From NCBI GenBank assembly GCA_947095585.1, contig OX352761.1, forward strand, positions 28,487,777-28,551,776: a stretch of 64,000 nucleotides of DNA. The letters are read 5' to 3'. The translations under genes and the position numbers were made by a program. The notes beneath the pieces are model-generated. The model made no database searches and was not told the DNA's origin. It saw only the letters and a list, made by a program, of their open reading frames with translations. Source of the stretch: Nephrocerus scutellatus (lineage: Eukaryota > Arthropoda > Insecta > Diptera > Pipunculidae). Of the stretch, positions 41,090 through 52,702 are shown piece after piece. The first letter of the stretch is position 1, and each line of letters opens with the position of its first letter.

Positions 41090-43560
41090 CTAAGCCTCTC
41101 GCATCACAATTCCTATCTTATGCGTCCACGTCGCGTCATTGGAAACTCGGCCAAATCAAGTGAACGATTTCGGTACCCAATCAGATTTGTATTAGCTTGG
41201 GTAGGAGCTAAATAAGAAGGGGACTTGCCTTGGTCGGCGGCGCTTCATGTCGACCTAGGGCGGTTGGCCAATCACCACTCAACTGAATTAATTGATTCTT
41301 GAAACTAATACAAGCCTCGGATACATATCAAATTTATCAACAATGACCCTTGGCCCACGGAAAGGGACACGTTTTGGGAACTTGGAACATTCGCACGCTC
41401 GGCAAGACAACAACGCTTTCACAATTAACAAAACAATTTCGTAAATACCATCTAGAGATTCTTGGTCTTAGTGAGGTGAGATGGCCTGGTGTAGGGGAAC
41501 AACGAACATCTACCGGCGAGTTTCTAATTTTTTCGGGTAAGCCTGCAAGAGAACACCATGCGAATGGAGTGGGATTTCTACTCTCTAAAGCCGCGAGAAG
41601 ATTGGCAAGCAATATCCGAAAGAATTATTATTGCAAGATTTAAATCTGCTGTTCGACAGGTCGTGTTTGTTTAAGTTTACGCACCAACGCAACAAGTCAC
41701 CTCAGAAGAAGAAGACACGTTTTACTTGCGTCTAAATAATTCATTAGATCAACTACGGAAGAGTGACATCGTTATTTTTCTGGGTGATCTTAACGCAAAG
41801 GTAGGCAGTGACAACAGTGATTGGGAACATGTCAATGTCGCAACCTAATCATTGGAGGCACAATTTTTTCCCACAAAAACATCCACAAAGCCACTTGGAC
41901 CTCTCCTGATCACATGTACAACAACCAGATTGATCACATCGCTATAAGCGGCAAGTGGCGATCATCGTTGCTGGACCCGAAGAGCAGCCGACGTCTACAG
42001 CGACCACCACCTTGTGGTTAGCAGTGTGCGATTGAAGCTTGAGGTCCACTCAACCACACGAAGTCAAACAACGAGAAAGCTAGCTTTAGCTGCACTGAAA
42101 GACCCAGATGTGAAACTGCAATATGTATCCCGCGTACAACAGTCTCTCTCTGAGATACAGCCCCGAACCCTAGAGTCTAAATGGGAGAAAACAGTAAATG
42201 CGTATACGGAAGCAGCCTCAACCATTTTAGGTTATCCCGACAAAATTAGAAAAGAATGGATATCAGATAGCACATGGTACACCATTCGTGAACGCCAATC
42301 CATCAAAGCAGAGTTAAACGTGGCCTCGGGTGCCGAGCGAAGCGCATTAGCGCGGAAGTATAGGGATCTGGACCGGCAAGTTGGCCGTTCAGCTAGGAAC
42401 GACAAACGAGCATGGCTAAGCAACATCGCAACACAAGCACAGCAAGCCGCTGATAGAACACAATACAGCACAGTCTACCAACTCGCTCGTAAGCTCGCCA
42501 ACAAGAAACACCACATCAACTACCCTGTTAAGGCAATAACTAACCCGCTGGACAGAATATTTTAAGAAAGTTTTGAATTGTACTTCGCCAGGTACGTCCA
42601 CATATGCACCCTAATAGGCTACTTAACATCAGCGTATGTACTCCTTCGTTGGATGAGATAAGGACAACAATCGTTCACTGCAATCAGGTAAAGCAGCAGG
42701 CAATCCCAACATCTACGCAGAACTTTCTAGCCGACGTCGAGTTAACTACGCGAACATTGCATGCGATATATCAAGATATCTGGGAATCTGAATCCATTCC
42801 ATCGTCGTTAAAAGAAGGCTTAATAGTCAAACTCCCGAAGAAATGTGATTTGAGCAATTGCGAAAACTGGAGAGGAATTACCCTGCTAAACTCCATAAAC
42901 AAAGTGATATCCTCTATAATAGCTAGACGCTTACGTAATGCGTTACAGCTAATTTTGAGAAATGTACAAGAAGGATTTCGCCAAAACCGTTCTTGAACTG
43001 ATCAAATTAACACCCTGCGTATAATCACTGAACAGTAAGATGAGTATCGCGCTCCTCTGTATATGGTTTTTGTAGATTTTAAACGGGCTTTTGACAGCGT
43101 GGTGCTAAGGAGCTGTACCGCGACTCAACATGCCGCCTCATTCATAACGGTCATCTTGGCTCACCTTTCAACATCTAATCTAAATCTAAATTTTGTTATT
43201 TGGGCAGCTGGATGTCAAAAATGGTGGTGCTGACTCGGATGCAAACAAGGCGCGACACTTCTATAGTGTGCTAATTATTATCTGGAACTCCTCGCAAATC
43301 TCCCGGAATCTGAAGCTAACGATTCTCAGATCTAACGTTCTCTCAGTACTCTTGTATGGCTGCGAAACGTGGAAAGTCACAGAGTCAACTGTGACTTGCC
43401 TCCAAGTCTTCGTCAACAAGTGCTTAAGAAACTAGCGCTCGACTGGAACCCACAAGGAAGCCGCCGAGTTGGCTCAGGCGATAAATCGAGTTCGTTGGCG
43501 GGCGTTTGTAGAAGCCCTATGCTCCCCCGCGAAGTAAAAGAAAGAAAGAAAGAAGACTTT
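41090..43560 (+). pseudogene. LINE-b relative: endonuclease, linker and RT remnants
   Basis: A 5' leader (41090-41345) is followed by an apurinic-type endonuclease: LGTWNIRTLGKTTTLSQL, ILGLSEVRWPG, then VIFLGDLNAKVGSDNSDWEH, TWTSPDHMYNNQIDHIAIS and YSDHHLVVSSVRLKLE, which holds the catalytic SDHH. Next is a 180-codon linker (ESKWEKTVNAYTEAASTIL to KKHHINYPVKAI). The RT starts at 42780 (CENWRGITLLNSINKVISSI, GFRQNRS, then FVDFKRAFDSVVL block A). About 600 bases with the catalytic YADD are deleted near 43130, after which the 3' part resumes (SVLLYGCETWKVTESTVTCL). Stops at 41641, 42563 and 42994 and the deletion show it is dead. It is the most complete LINE-b-type copy here. Confidence 0.87.
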
Positions 43561-44280
43561 TCGTTAAGTTTCAGTTTAATTATGCTGCGACTAACAAGTA
43601 GTCACCTTAAATCCCACAGACACAACAATCTTGTTGCCATCCGTGTTTACAACTCTATTTTGTATTGAGATTGCAAATGGCAAGTTGTGTTTTAAGAAGC
43701 GAAACGCACCCAAAAACTTAATCAAGTGATGTTGTCAACTAAGTTTTCAACGCCGCAACAAACACAACAACATAGTTAATACCTTTAAGCTAAGACCTTT
43801 ATTTTACTCCAACCGTTGGATCAATATGAAATGGAGTAATCAACCTACCCACACACTTAAAGACAACTCCATCATGGTTCATATTCTCTATGCAGCTTAA
43901 ATCGTGAATTATAATAGACACGTGTACGCATTTGCACACATAACCCAGCAAGTGCATTTGTTTGGTTACATTGGAGTTCAACTCCGATTCGTTAAGGTTT
44001 CGTTCCCTTTTTTTTTATAACCATTTGTTGTTATTTTGGAAACATAAGTAAGCATTTCGTTCAATTATGGCACTTATGCACGCGTTTAATATAGTCGGCC
44101 CTTTACTTAATATTTTATCAAATATTTCAATAATTTCTAATTTAAGTTCTGAATTCAGCTTAAATGATTCAAATAAAGATATGCTTTCCTGCAGAAAATA
44201 TAATAATAAAATACAATAAAACTTTAACCTCTATTAGGATACTTTAAAAATACATACATATACACTGCGGTTCACTAGAT
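43561..44280. other. Unassigned
   Basis: No gene or element recognised. Confidence 0.35.
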
Positions 44281-44282
44281 TA

Positions 44283-44553
44283 ATAATAATAATATTCGGC
44301 GCGACAGATCATTGCGGTCCAAGGCCTAGCTTATCGCATGTATATTTTTGCACACAAATGGAGGGGATCTAAAATTGAATGCCGGATCCAAACGGCGAAT
44401 TGAGAAGCTTTTCATGACAAGTTATTACTCTCGGTCGTTTGTCAGACTTTCGCGTGAAAAATATTTTTGTTGTTACTGGGATTCGAATCACGAACCTCCT
44501 GCTCAGAAGCAATGCTCTTATCCACTGAGCCACAGCGCCCACTTATAATATTA
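44283..44553 (-). mobile_element. SINE-w, near full length
   Basis: On the - strand: tRNA-like head GGGCGCTGTGGCTCAGTGGA (A-box), anticodon-arm region, GGTTCGTGATTCGAATCC (B-box), a body with AGTCTGACAAACGACCGAGA and a GGATCCGGCATTC part, then GCAATGATCTGTCGCGCCGA and an (ATT)n tail. Pol III promoter boxes have the usual tRNA spacing. Confidence 0.85.
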
Positions 44554-44573
44554 GTATAGATTGCCACGGTCAT

Positions 44574-44726
44574 AATGCATTAAGCAACATGCAACATGAA
44601 ACATGCATCATGCAACAATATGTAATAAGCACTTACTTGCATTGATGGACTATGCAACTTGTATCATGAAACATGTGACATGCAACTGGCAACATGCAAC
44701 ATACAATATGCAACATGCAACGTGCC
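44574..44726. repeat. CAACATG minisatellite
   Basis: Words such as GCAACATGCAACATGAAACA recur through 150 bases with small changes (CATCATG, GACATG). It begins about 20 bases beyond the SINE head. Confidence 0.8.
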
Positions 44727-45012
44727 AGTATACTAATATCCTAGTTAACTGAAGACTTCATATGTAAACTAGATTAAAAGCACGCAATGTTGAGAAGTAA
44801 AAATGATATAACGGGATATGGCAGTAAGAGAAAAAAAATGGCGAAAGAAACAGTGGTTCATGTTCAATTTAATGGTGAATTCCAAAAATTTTAGAGATCA
44901 AGCTAACGGTAGTTGTATAAAACTTTAACTGGATGAGTCAGAATGGCATGCAATTAAATTGGTTCATAAGATTAGAAGCAGTCAAAATACTATCGTTCTT
45001 TGTGAAGTGGTT

Positions 45013-45880
45013 CATTTTAAAAAAAAAACAACCCATAAAAATTTAAATTTTTCATGTAAATTCTCTAATAGCGATGGGTATGTGTTAAAATTTGAAGAAA
45101 ATCGGGTTAATTTTTAAAAAGTTTACATGGACACCACACGGGTCTCAGAGCCCTATCACTCCAACAAATTTACAAAAAGTTTTGTCCATCAGTGATGCAC
45201 ATGTGTTTAAAATTTGAAGAAAATCGGGTTAATTTTTTTGAAAAATTTATATGGCGCCCCAAGCCCCGGCCACCAAATTTTTTGCAAAAAGTGTTGTCCA
45301 TCGGAGATACACACATATATAAAATTTAAAAAAAATCGGGTTAATTTTTTTAAAAAAAATTTTTGGGGCCCAATGACCCTGAGGCCCGGGGTTTACAAAA
45401 ATTTTACAAAAAGTGTTGCCTATCGGAGATACACGCGTTTATAAAATTTGAAGAAAATCGGGTTAAATTTTTTAAAAATTTTTTTTGGGGTCCCACGAAC
45501 CCAGGGTCCGGGGTCTCCAAAATTTTTACAAAAAGTTCTGCCTATCGGAGATACACGCGTATATAAAATTTGAAGAAAATCGGGTTAATTTTTTAAAAAA
45601 AAATTTATGGGGCCCCACGAACCCGGGGCCCGGGGTCTCCAAAATTTTTACGAAAAGAGATACACATGTGTATAAAATTTAAAGAAATTCGAGTAAAATT
45701 TTGTCAAATACATTTTAATAGAAAGTGTTGTCTGCGGAAATACAGATGTGTGCAAAATTTCAATAAAATCGGGCCTTGGGAAGTAGGTTAAAAATTGATC
45801 GCAAGATTCTACGACAGACGACCGACGACCGACCCACGGGCAAGTGAAGTTAATGTAGAGAATTTAAAAAAAGTTAATTT
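45013..45880 (+). repeat. ARR array element, six to seven units, both ends present
   Basis: Left end AACAACCCATAAAAATTTAA. The anchor ATCGGGTT occurs at 45101, 45223, 45335, 45457 and 45579, then degenerate at 45687 and 45768. Spacings are 122, 112, 122, 122, 108 and 81. Each unit has GAGATACACRCRTRTATAAA, a GAAGAAAATCGGGTT block, a GC-rich block such as GGGGCCCCACGAACCCGGGG, and TTTTTACAAAAAGT. Right end GCAAGTGAAGTTAATGTAGA. Overlapping open frames of 65-76 codons come from the repeat and are not genes. Confidence 0.85.
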
Positions 45881-46034
45881 TGTTAAAAAGGAAGGTTTCT
45901 ACTTTTTTTTAAAAAAAGAATTGGTAAAAAAATTATTTGACATTGTCAGAGAAGGCAAAAATATATGTTTACCATTCGGAAGGCTTGCCTAAGCGTACTA
46001 TCGCTTGCAATAGATCAATCCGAGTGATCATGCT

Positions 46035-46690
46035 GTTCGAAACTATTTAAAGAATCCGAAAGTGTACGTGAAAATTTTAAAGGAATTGTTTCCACCGCCC
46101 TTACTGCAACGAAAAAACCAAAAAATTTCAGACTAGCCTCTAATTCAGCTGTTTCGACAGATAAAATCAGAGAAGCGGCTGGTGTTACTGCAAGTAATTA
46201 CAGCCAGTAATTTGCCGTGTAATTTGTAGTGCCAAACTTCTCAAGCGACTAAAACGGATGAAAAAACCACCACTTAATGGTTCGCGAAAGTTTCAACGAT
46301 TACAATTCGCGAAATACCACATGATATGGAATGTGCAACAAGGAGCAAGATCGCATCACATAAAAAAGAAGCCTTTCTGACGAAAAAGGTTCAATTTAGA
46401 TAAACCGGATGGCTGTTACTTTAACTTCCACCATCTAGGACAAGAGGAGCTCCTTTTAAACCGCTATCATAGCATAGCTATCAATATCTTACTGTGTCAC
46501 CATTGACTTATTGGTACAAAGCTTAATAATGACAGTAAATAGCTACAAAGCTATTCCGAAAATCCACGATCTTTTTGGACCATCATGGATATTTCAATAC
46601 GACACCGCTCCTATACACACCGCTCGCTTTCTTAAATCGCTTGTTGCCAGTGAAAATTTTGAATTATGATTAAAGATCGAATTTTTGAGA
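46035..46690 (+). pseudogene. Tc1-like transposase remnant
   Basis: The helix-turn-helix is hardly readable. The catalytic half reads RFNLDKPDGCYFNFHHLG (first Asp in NLDKPDG) and FQYDTAPIHTARFLKS (second Asp). The last acidic residue cannot be placed. Many stops and frameshifts. Confidence 0.7.
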
Positions 46691-46839
46691 TTATTTTGAA
46701 GAAAGCGGGTTCTACTGATTATTAAAAATTATATATATATATATTATGGAGTAATATTAAAAAACCATTCTTTCATTTTTAAGGTGCTTCTAATCTTATG
46801 CCCCGATTTAAATGCATGCCATTCTGATTAATTTGGCAA

Positions 46840-47066
46840 GAAGGTTTCTAATTTATCGTTATTTTGTTTTGAATATTCAAGCCGCACGATTGTTATATGG
46901 AATGATTTGCCTGATTCTGTGTTTCCGCATTTTTATGATCTGCAGTCGTTTAAGACTCGCGTGCATAGACATCTCATCTTTTCAATTTTCTAACGCCCAC
47001 GCTGTGCTAAGCATTATAAGGGTGCAAACCCCTTTAGCGTGTGTACATTATTATAAAAAAAAAAAA
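46840..47066 (+). mobile_element. J1 LINE 3' tail
   Basis: A short coding end (FQLWNDLPDSVFPHFY-like, frame-shifted) leads to CTAACGCCCACGCTGTGCTA and AGCATTATAAGGGTGCAAAC. A run of about 19 A ends near 47074. It abuts the right end of the Tc1-like element. Confidence 0.75.
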
Positions 47067-47177
47067 AAAAAAAACTCGATTTTGTATTAACCACAAAGTA
47101 CTCTAATTTTCACCATCATTTGTTTTTTCTTTCCTGACATATAACTAGAGAAATATCCAGTGAACGAAAGTGTAGTA

Positions 47178-48390
47178 CGAGGGTGGGTCAATAAGTCCGT
47201 GAAAATTAACACAAATTGTGTCGTCACCTTAAATTTATCTTTTTTTTTGTCAAGAATCATCTTTCAAAAGAACGCACCCAAATTTTTAGACAGATCTGTC
47301 AAATAGTTTTGTTCTGGCAGCAATTTTCTATAGACGCCTACAAGCATTTTCGTTAAAATGGAAAAAAGTGAATTTCGAGTTCTCATTAAAAACTATTTTT
47401 TGTTAGAAAAAACTATCACGCAAACCAAACAAAAGCTTAACAAATATTATGGGGACTCTTCACCATCGATTTACTGGTTTACTCAATTTCGGTGCGGTTG
47501 TTCAAGCACAAGTGATGCCGAACTTTGTGGTCACCTAATTGAGGTTACCACACCAGAAATTGTCGACAAAATCCATGTTTTGATAATGGACGATCAGCGA
47601 GTGAAAGTGCGAGAGCTTGAAGAGGTCACAGGCTTATGGCTCAGTGATTTCGATTTTACATAAATATTTTGACATGAAAAACCTTTCCGCAAGATGGGTG
47701 CCGCGTTTGCTCACAATCGACAACAAACGCATTCGTTTGACAACTTCAAAGGTGTGTATGGCGATGTTCCAGAAAAATTCTACTGAGTTTTTGCGCCGTT
47801 TCGTAACCTAGACTACCACAATACACCAGAAACCAAGGAACAGTCAAAACAATGGACTTCTCCTGGTGAATCGAAACCGAAGAAGGCCAAGGTGGCTTTG
47901 TCAGCAAACAAGGTCATTGCGACAGTTTTATTCACATCGATTACCTTGAAAAAGGTAAAACGAGCACCGCCGCATATTACGGAGATCTGCTGGATCGATT
48001 CCAAGCCGATTTGAAGCAAAAAAAAGCCACATTTGGCGAAAAGTTATTTTCACCAGAACAACGCACCGGCGCACAAGTCCGCAGACGCAATGGCGAAATT
48101 GCATGAGTTAGGCTACGAACTCCTCTCTTATTCTCCAGATTTAGCCCCCGGAGATTATTTTTAATTTCCAAACATGAAATAGCTTGAAGGTAAAAGATTT
48201 GGGTCGACTGAAGAGGTCATCGTTGAAACAAACGCTCGAGAATTCGTATTATTTGGAGGGCTTCAAAAAGTTGGAGAAACGTTGGATGAAGTGTATCGAG
48301 CTAAAAGGACTATGTTGAAAAATGAAATGTTTTTATGCCGAAAAGAGTGTTCCTTATTTCATTCTTCAGGGACTTATTGACCCACCCTAG
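47178..48390 (+). mobile_element. mariner element with intact ends
   Basis: The left inverted repeat CGAGGGTGGGTCAATAAGTC starts at 47178. The right repeat is the reverse complement of CTAGGGTGGGTCAATAAGTC and ends at 48390; 24 of 26 terminal bases match. TA flanks both sides (47176-47177 and 48391-48392), the mariner target duplication. The length of 1.2 kb is close to that of complete mariners. Ends look fit for mobilisation in trans, though the transposase is dead. Confidence 0.93.
47358..48310 (+). pseudogene. mariner transposase, first catalytic motif deleted
   Basis: It starts MEKSEFRVLIKNYFLLEKTI with the mariner N-terminal helix-turn-helix, has a second helix pair up to VKVRELEEVTG, then shifts frame near 47640 (LSARWVPRLLT). 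At 47809, just after RRFV-T, the bases coding for the DETW block that carries the first catalytic Asp are missing. The sequence continues with TTIHQKPRNSQNNG in another frame. Later parts (AVAMAKLHELGYELL-like, YSPDLAPGDYF, WMKCIELKG) are recognisable in shifting frames. Several frameshifts and stops; it cannot make an active transposase. Confidence 0.88.
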
Positions 48391-48392
48391 TA

Positions 48393-51320
48393 TGTCGTAA
48401 GCTCAAATTTATTTTTTAAAATATTAACTTATTTTTTCTATTTATTGGGCTTTATTTACGCTTGTTGAAGATGCTGGTGTGATGCTGGCTTTCGTATAAA
48501 GACCACAAACTAAACTTCTGACAAATTGATAATTGGTAGGTGGAAATGTCAGTGCGTCACAAGTTTTTTTGTTGGTATCTGATGAAGAATTTAGTGTTAG
48601 TAGGCAATCTTATGTGTCTAATACTTTTTTTTGTTGACTTATCGTAATAGTATCAGAAAAATGTATAATCTTTGGTGGGTGGTAAGGTGAGTGCGTCACT
48701 AGTATTGACACCGCTTGTTATTTGTTATTCGCTCGACGTTACAAATTTTGTTGTCGTTGTTTGTTGCTTCTTGTACTTCGGACAAGGCATTTCTGTGACC
48801 ATGGAAAATTCGAGTACATATTGAACTCTTATACGCGTATAAAACGTATACATAATCGATTGGATTTTTGCCGTTTATGAATCATATTTCAGTCATCACA
48901 AGTTTATTTAATCGTTAAATTAAGAATATTTATCTTCCGAATAAGAAAACACAGCAAGCCTTCTTGGAACGTTTTCAAAATTATGAAGAAAACCATGGGA
49001 AGTTAATTTAATCCTTAAATTAAGAATATTTATCTCCCGAATAAGAAAATATAACATTTTATCATGTAACGCCTTCATTCATATCTTCTTACACTTTTCC
49101 ATTCGGTCAGTTCCACTCCTTACGTGTGTGCCACTCATTTTCCGATCTCTTTTGGATTACAGACAGGAAAAATAGGACGCTGTTTTCAATTAATTGTCTT
49201 GGCATTATGTAAACTGATAATTAAGTGACTTTATATACTTATATGTAATTGAATAACATTATTAATAACGTTTACGTGATAAAATGTTGGTTTGTTGTGT
49301 CGTGAAACTTACTTCAGATTCGTGTAGTTTTTAATTTTCTTACGACTTTTAGGAGTAACATATTTATAACAGTTTTTAAAATATTTTCAAAAAGATTGCG
49401 AACATATATTACGAGTACACAATATTGATTTCTTATGCATACATCGAGATATATTATGTATATTTATTTATATTTGCTTATTAGCTTACTTATATTATTT
49501 TTCAACTATGTACGACATCGAGGTTAACTTTAGTATAAATTTGCTTTATATTATAGTTTACTGTGTGTGTGTGTGTTTGTTTCTTTTATTTTTCCGTTTA
49601 GAAAAATATATATTTCTGTTTGTGGTGGTAAATACTGTGACTTCTCTCGGTTAAAATTCTCTTTCAAAAATTGCAATAAATTTTTAAGTGTTTTGCCCTC
49701 TTCTTTTAAAAAAGATAAATTAATTTCGAGCCTGAAGAGCGAAGCAAATAAGCGTGGCATAGGTTTGTTTGTTTGTTTTTCCACTCCTCCTGGATCTTGA
49801 CTTCTAGCAGTCATTTTTTGTTGGGGCTTCTTTTAAAACAATTGTTTAGGACTCAGCTCTAAGAAAAGTATTAAAATTAACGGACGTTAACGTTGCCGGT
49901 AACATAAACGGACTAATCAACGCAATTGGTTCTTAGCCATATTTCAACCGTTCAGTTTATTTTTAACGTTTAGCTTAGAGAATATCTTCAGTGAAGCCAG
50001 CAAGACAATCATATAATTTAAAAATTCGCCAGTCTAAACTTACTAAAAATATTCGTTTACCATCGTAACCATCAAAAATTGCTAATAAGATAGACATGAA
50101 ACTAAAATTCTTTTAACCTTACAAAACTATTCATATAGCGAGCTAAGAAGCTCGGCTTTACTATGTTAATATATAATATATCTATTTCATTTGTTCGATG
50201 GACAAAAGTTTTCTGGTTTTGTTATATTGTACACACATTTTAAAAGCACATGTATTATTCTTGCTTTTTCACTTTCTAACACGATTTACGATTAGTAAGT
50301 AGTTTTCTATCGAATATCTTACAATTATTATGAAAAATTACGAAAGACTATGGAACGGCTGTGTACTTTTTCACTATTAATGTATTAAATATTATTGTTG
50401 TGAACGGAAGATACGAGACGATGTCTCGAGTTTGTTTTCGACGTTTGCGATTTGACTCTGGTTTCTATTTGGTGGATTTGTGTGTGTTTTTTGTTTATCG
50501 GTTTGACAAACTTAAATAAAATTATCTTTGGCTTAACACCTCTTTTAAGATAATTCGTCTTCATTTCGATTGATAGCATATGACATCGAAAGCATAAATT
50601 ATTTTATATATTCTTTGTTGACAAACATTTGTACAACATACATACATAATAATTAGGATAATATTTGATATACAATTTAATTTTCTATGTATGGATAAAC
50701 AATAATACGACTTGTTCAATGTTCAATGCTCATATATATATGTATGATAAACACAGATATAATTTTTAACGTGTTTAAAAATTTGTATTCGCCAAAAAAT
50801 TTGGTTTAAGGAATTTTGGTTAGCTATTTTACCGATCTTTTTATATTTTTTTCGCATTTAAAGTTTGTTCACGATCTGTCAAGATATGTGTAACATATTT
50901 TGTCAATATTTTTATACTTTAATTTAACAATAATAACATTCGTAAATATTTTCCTTTTGCCTATTTCTTGATCATCATTAATTATAAATATAATTACAAT
51001 AAAATTATGCATAAATAGGAATTCAATGCACAGCAATGTCTACTTTAATCAGTAGAGATTTTTATTTGCATATAAATTCTACCCGTAATTACGCATATTT
51101 TAAGATGAAGAAAATTAAAATAAAAAAATGTACTGGAATCACGGTATTTATTATTTTTTAATGCATTTCTAATAAACGATAATTGGAAATTTACTAGAAA
51201 ATATTATAAAATACTCTTTTCAATATAATTTAAAAAATAAAATTGATACTACAGTAATAACTATACAGTAGAAATCGTATATATAGTTCGAATTCCAAAA
51301 AACCGCCAAAAATTATATTT
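48393..51320. other. Unassigned AT-rich DNA
   Basis: No gene or element is supported across 2.9 kb. Two near-copies of AATTAAGAATATTTATCT are at about 48917 and 49018. A GT run is at 49563-49577. Open frames near 49560 and 50385 are short and have no motif. Confidence 0.45.
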
Positions 51321-51324
51321 ACGA

Positions 51325-51400
51325 TCCCACCTGTTGCGAATGTCGACAAACGTCCGAGAGTAATAACTGTCATAGAAAGCTTATCATTTCGCTTTTGGAA
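51325..51400 (+). mobile_element. SINE-w body scrap
   Basis: GCGAATGTCGACAAACGTCC, GAGAGTAATAACTGTCATAG and AAAGCTTATC match the middle of SINE-w. Confidence 0.6.
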
Positions 51401-51496
51401 AATATATAACTCGAAAATATTCTATTTTTATATTTATAAAAATGTATGTATGTTAATCCGATGACGTTTAACTTTGCATATGGGTTTTATATCTAA

Positions 51497-51745
51497 CTAG
51501 CTAAAATACCCGATCTGGCTCGGCTTCTCCCAGCTCACTGACCACCCACCCTACTTACCCCAGTGATTTCACACCCACTGACCCATCTCCCAACACTGAC
51601 TAAAACTGTAGCCTATAACCTCCGGGTCAAAGAACCTTATAAAATGGTGAAAACCTGATCAAGATCGGTCCAGTGGCTTTTGAGATTAGCGTATTCAATT
51701 AAAAGTGCAAACAATCATACTTCATCATATAATAGTAAAGATATA
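51497..51745 (-). mobile_element. Non-autonomous Helitron, diverged
   Basis: Read on the - strand the segment ends GAGCCAGATCGGGTATTTTA and GCTAG, which matches the hairpin and CTAG 3' end of the Helitron at 52551. The opposite end is AT-rich (TATCTTTACTATTATATG), as at Helitron 5' ends. No coding. Confidence 0.5.
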
Positions 51746-51882
51746 AATATAGATGTTATCGCTCAATTAGCACTTAAGTTTTTGTACCATAATGTTAAGT
51801 AATTCCATATGATGATCTCGTGGAATGCAAGAGGTATCAAAAATAAGAGTGCTCAATTTTTCGATTTTCCTTGTAATTTTAA

Positions 51883-52551
51883 TCTAATATACAAAACTCG
51901 ATGTGTGTATGTATGTCTGTTCCGTATGGACTCCAAAACGGCTGCACCGATTTTGATGAAATTTTTTAGGCAATCGTAGCGATGTAATGGACGAAGAACA
52001 AGCCGTCAATTATCCGGCTGAACTTTTGAATGCATTGTAACCACCCGGAATGCTTTTGCACGTATTAAGATTGAAGGTTGGATCACCGGTGATGCTTATT
52101 CGCAGCATAAACGCACCAAAGTTGTGCAACGGAACCAAATTGACCCATCAAAAAATTGTCACCAAATTTAATCAAGGCAACAATCATCGGTGGCAAATTC
52201 AAAGGCGAAAATGTACTGATTCCACGCATACCAATGATTTCCAACGATTTACCATTCGAATTCAAGCGACTCCAGTTCCCTTTGCGTCGTCTTGCCTTTG
52301 CTATTACCATCAACAAAGCACAAGGCCAATCGTTCACTATTGTTGGCTTAAATTTGAAAAATTCATGTTTTTCATGCGGCCATTTGTATGTGGCACACCG
52401 AAAAATTTGTACGCATATTTACTTCAAATAAAAAAAAACAAAAAACATTGTCTATTCGCTGGCGCTAAGATGAATTAATACAAGTAATAATTAATTAATT
52501 CCCGTCAAATGGGGTCACGAAGCCCCGGGCAACGCCGGGTACTTCAGCTAG
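51883..52551 (+). mobile_element. Helitron with a piece of its helicase
   Basis: The 5' side begins TCTAATATACAAAACTCGAT followed by TGTGTATGTATGTCTGTTCC and ACGGCTGCACCGATTTTGAT, a usual Helitron-5' block. The 3' side has the hairpin CCCCGGGCAACGCCGGG and ends TCAGCTAG at 52551 followed by T. Flanking bases A and T fit Helitron insertion. The inside keeps only the end of the helicase. Confidence 0.85.
51985..52460 (+). pseudogene. Helitron Pif1-like helicase, C-terminal end
   Basis: With frame changes it reads MDEEQAVNYPAELLNAL, LHVLRLKVGSPVMLIRSINA, PKLCNGTKL, TIIGGKFKGENVLIPRIPMI and AFAITINKAQGQSFTIVGLN. The last is the conserved ITINKAQGQ motif of Pif1-type helicases of Helitrons. The ATPase Walker motifs and the Rep domain are absent. 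Confidence 0.87.
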
Positions 52552-52702
52552 TGTATATATATGTATCCTTGGCGAAACATGGTTATACCCATGATTAACG
52601 TTTTCCCATAGTGAATACTTATCCTAAATAGTACTCGTAGACAGGATAAATCAAAGACACGTTGGTGTGGCCATTGTTATAAAGAAAAGTATAGGACACA
52701 AG

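Larger units (their letters stand above)
44938..46827 (+). mobile_element. Tc1-like transposon holding an ARR insertion
   Basis: The left end TCAGAATGGCATGCAATTAA with CATAAGATTAGAAGCA is matched by its reverse complement at 46784-46827. Between them, 45013-45880 is an ARR element and 46035-46690 is a decayed transposase. The readable pieces are KRLKRMKKPPLNGSRKFQ, RFNLDKPDGCYFNFHHLG and YDTAPIHTARFLKSLV. The last is the Tc1 Q-x-D-x-A-P-x-H motif that carries the second catalytic Asp. Confidence 0.75.

Noticed and set aside
41650..43560. An active LINE with intact endonuclease
   Set aside because: Although GDLNAKVG and SDHH motifs are readable, there are stops and frameshifts, and the RT catalytic block is deleted.
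45214..45682. Three overlapping open frames with related sequence looking like a repeated-domain protein
   Set aside because: They are translations of the 122-bp ARR unit in successive frames. The unit length is not a multiple of three and the same repeats elsewhere are full of stops.
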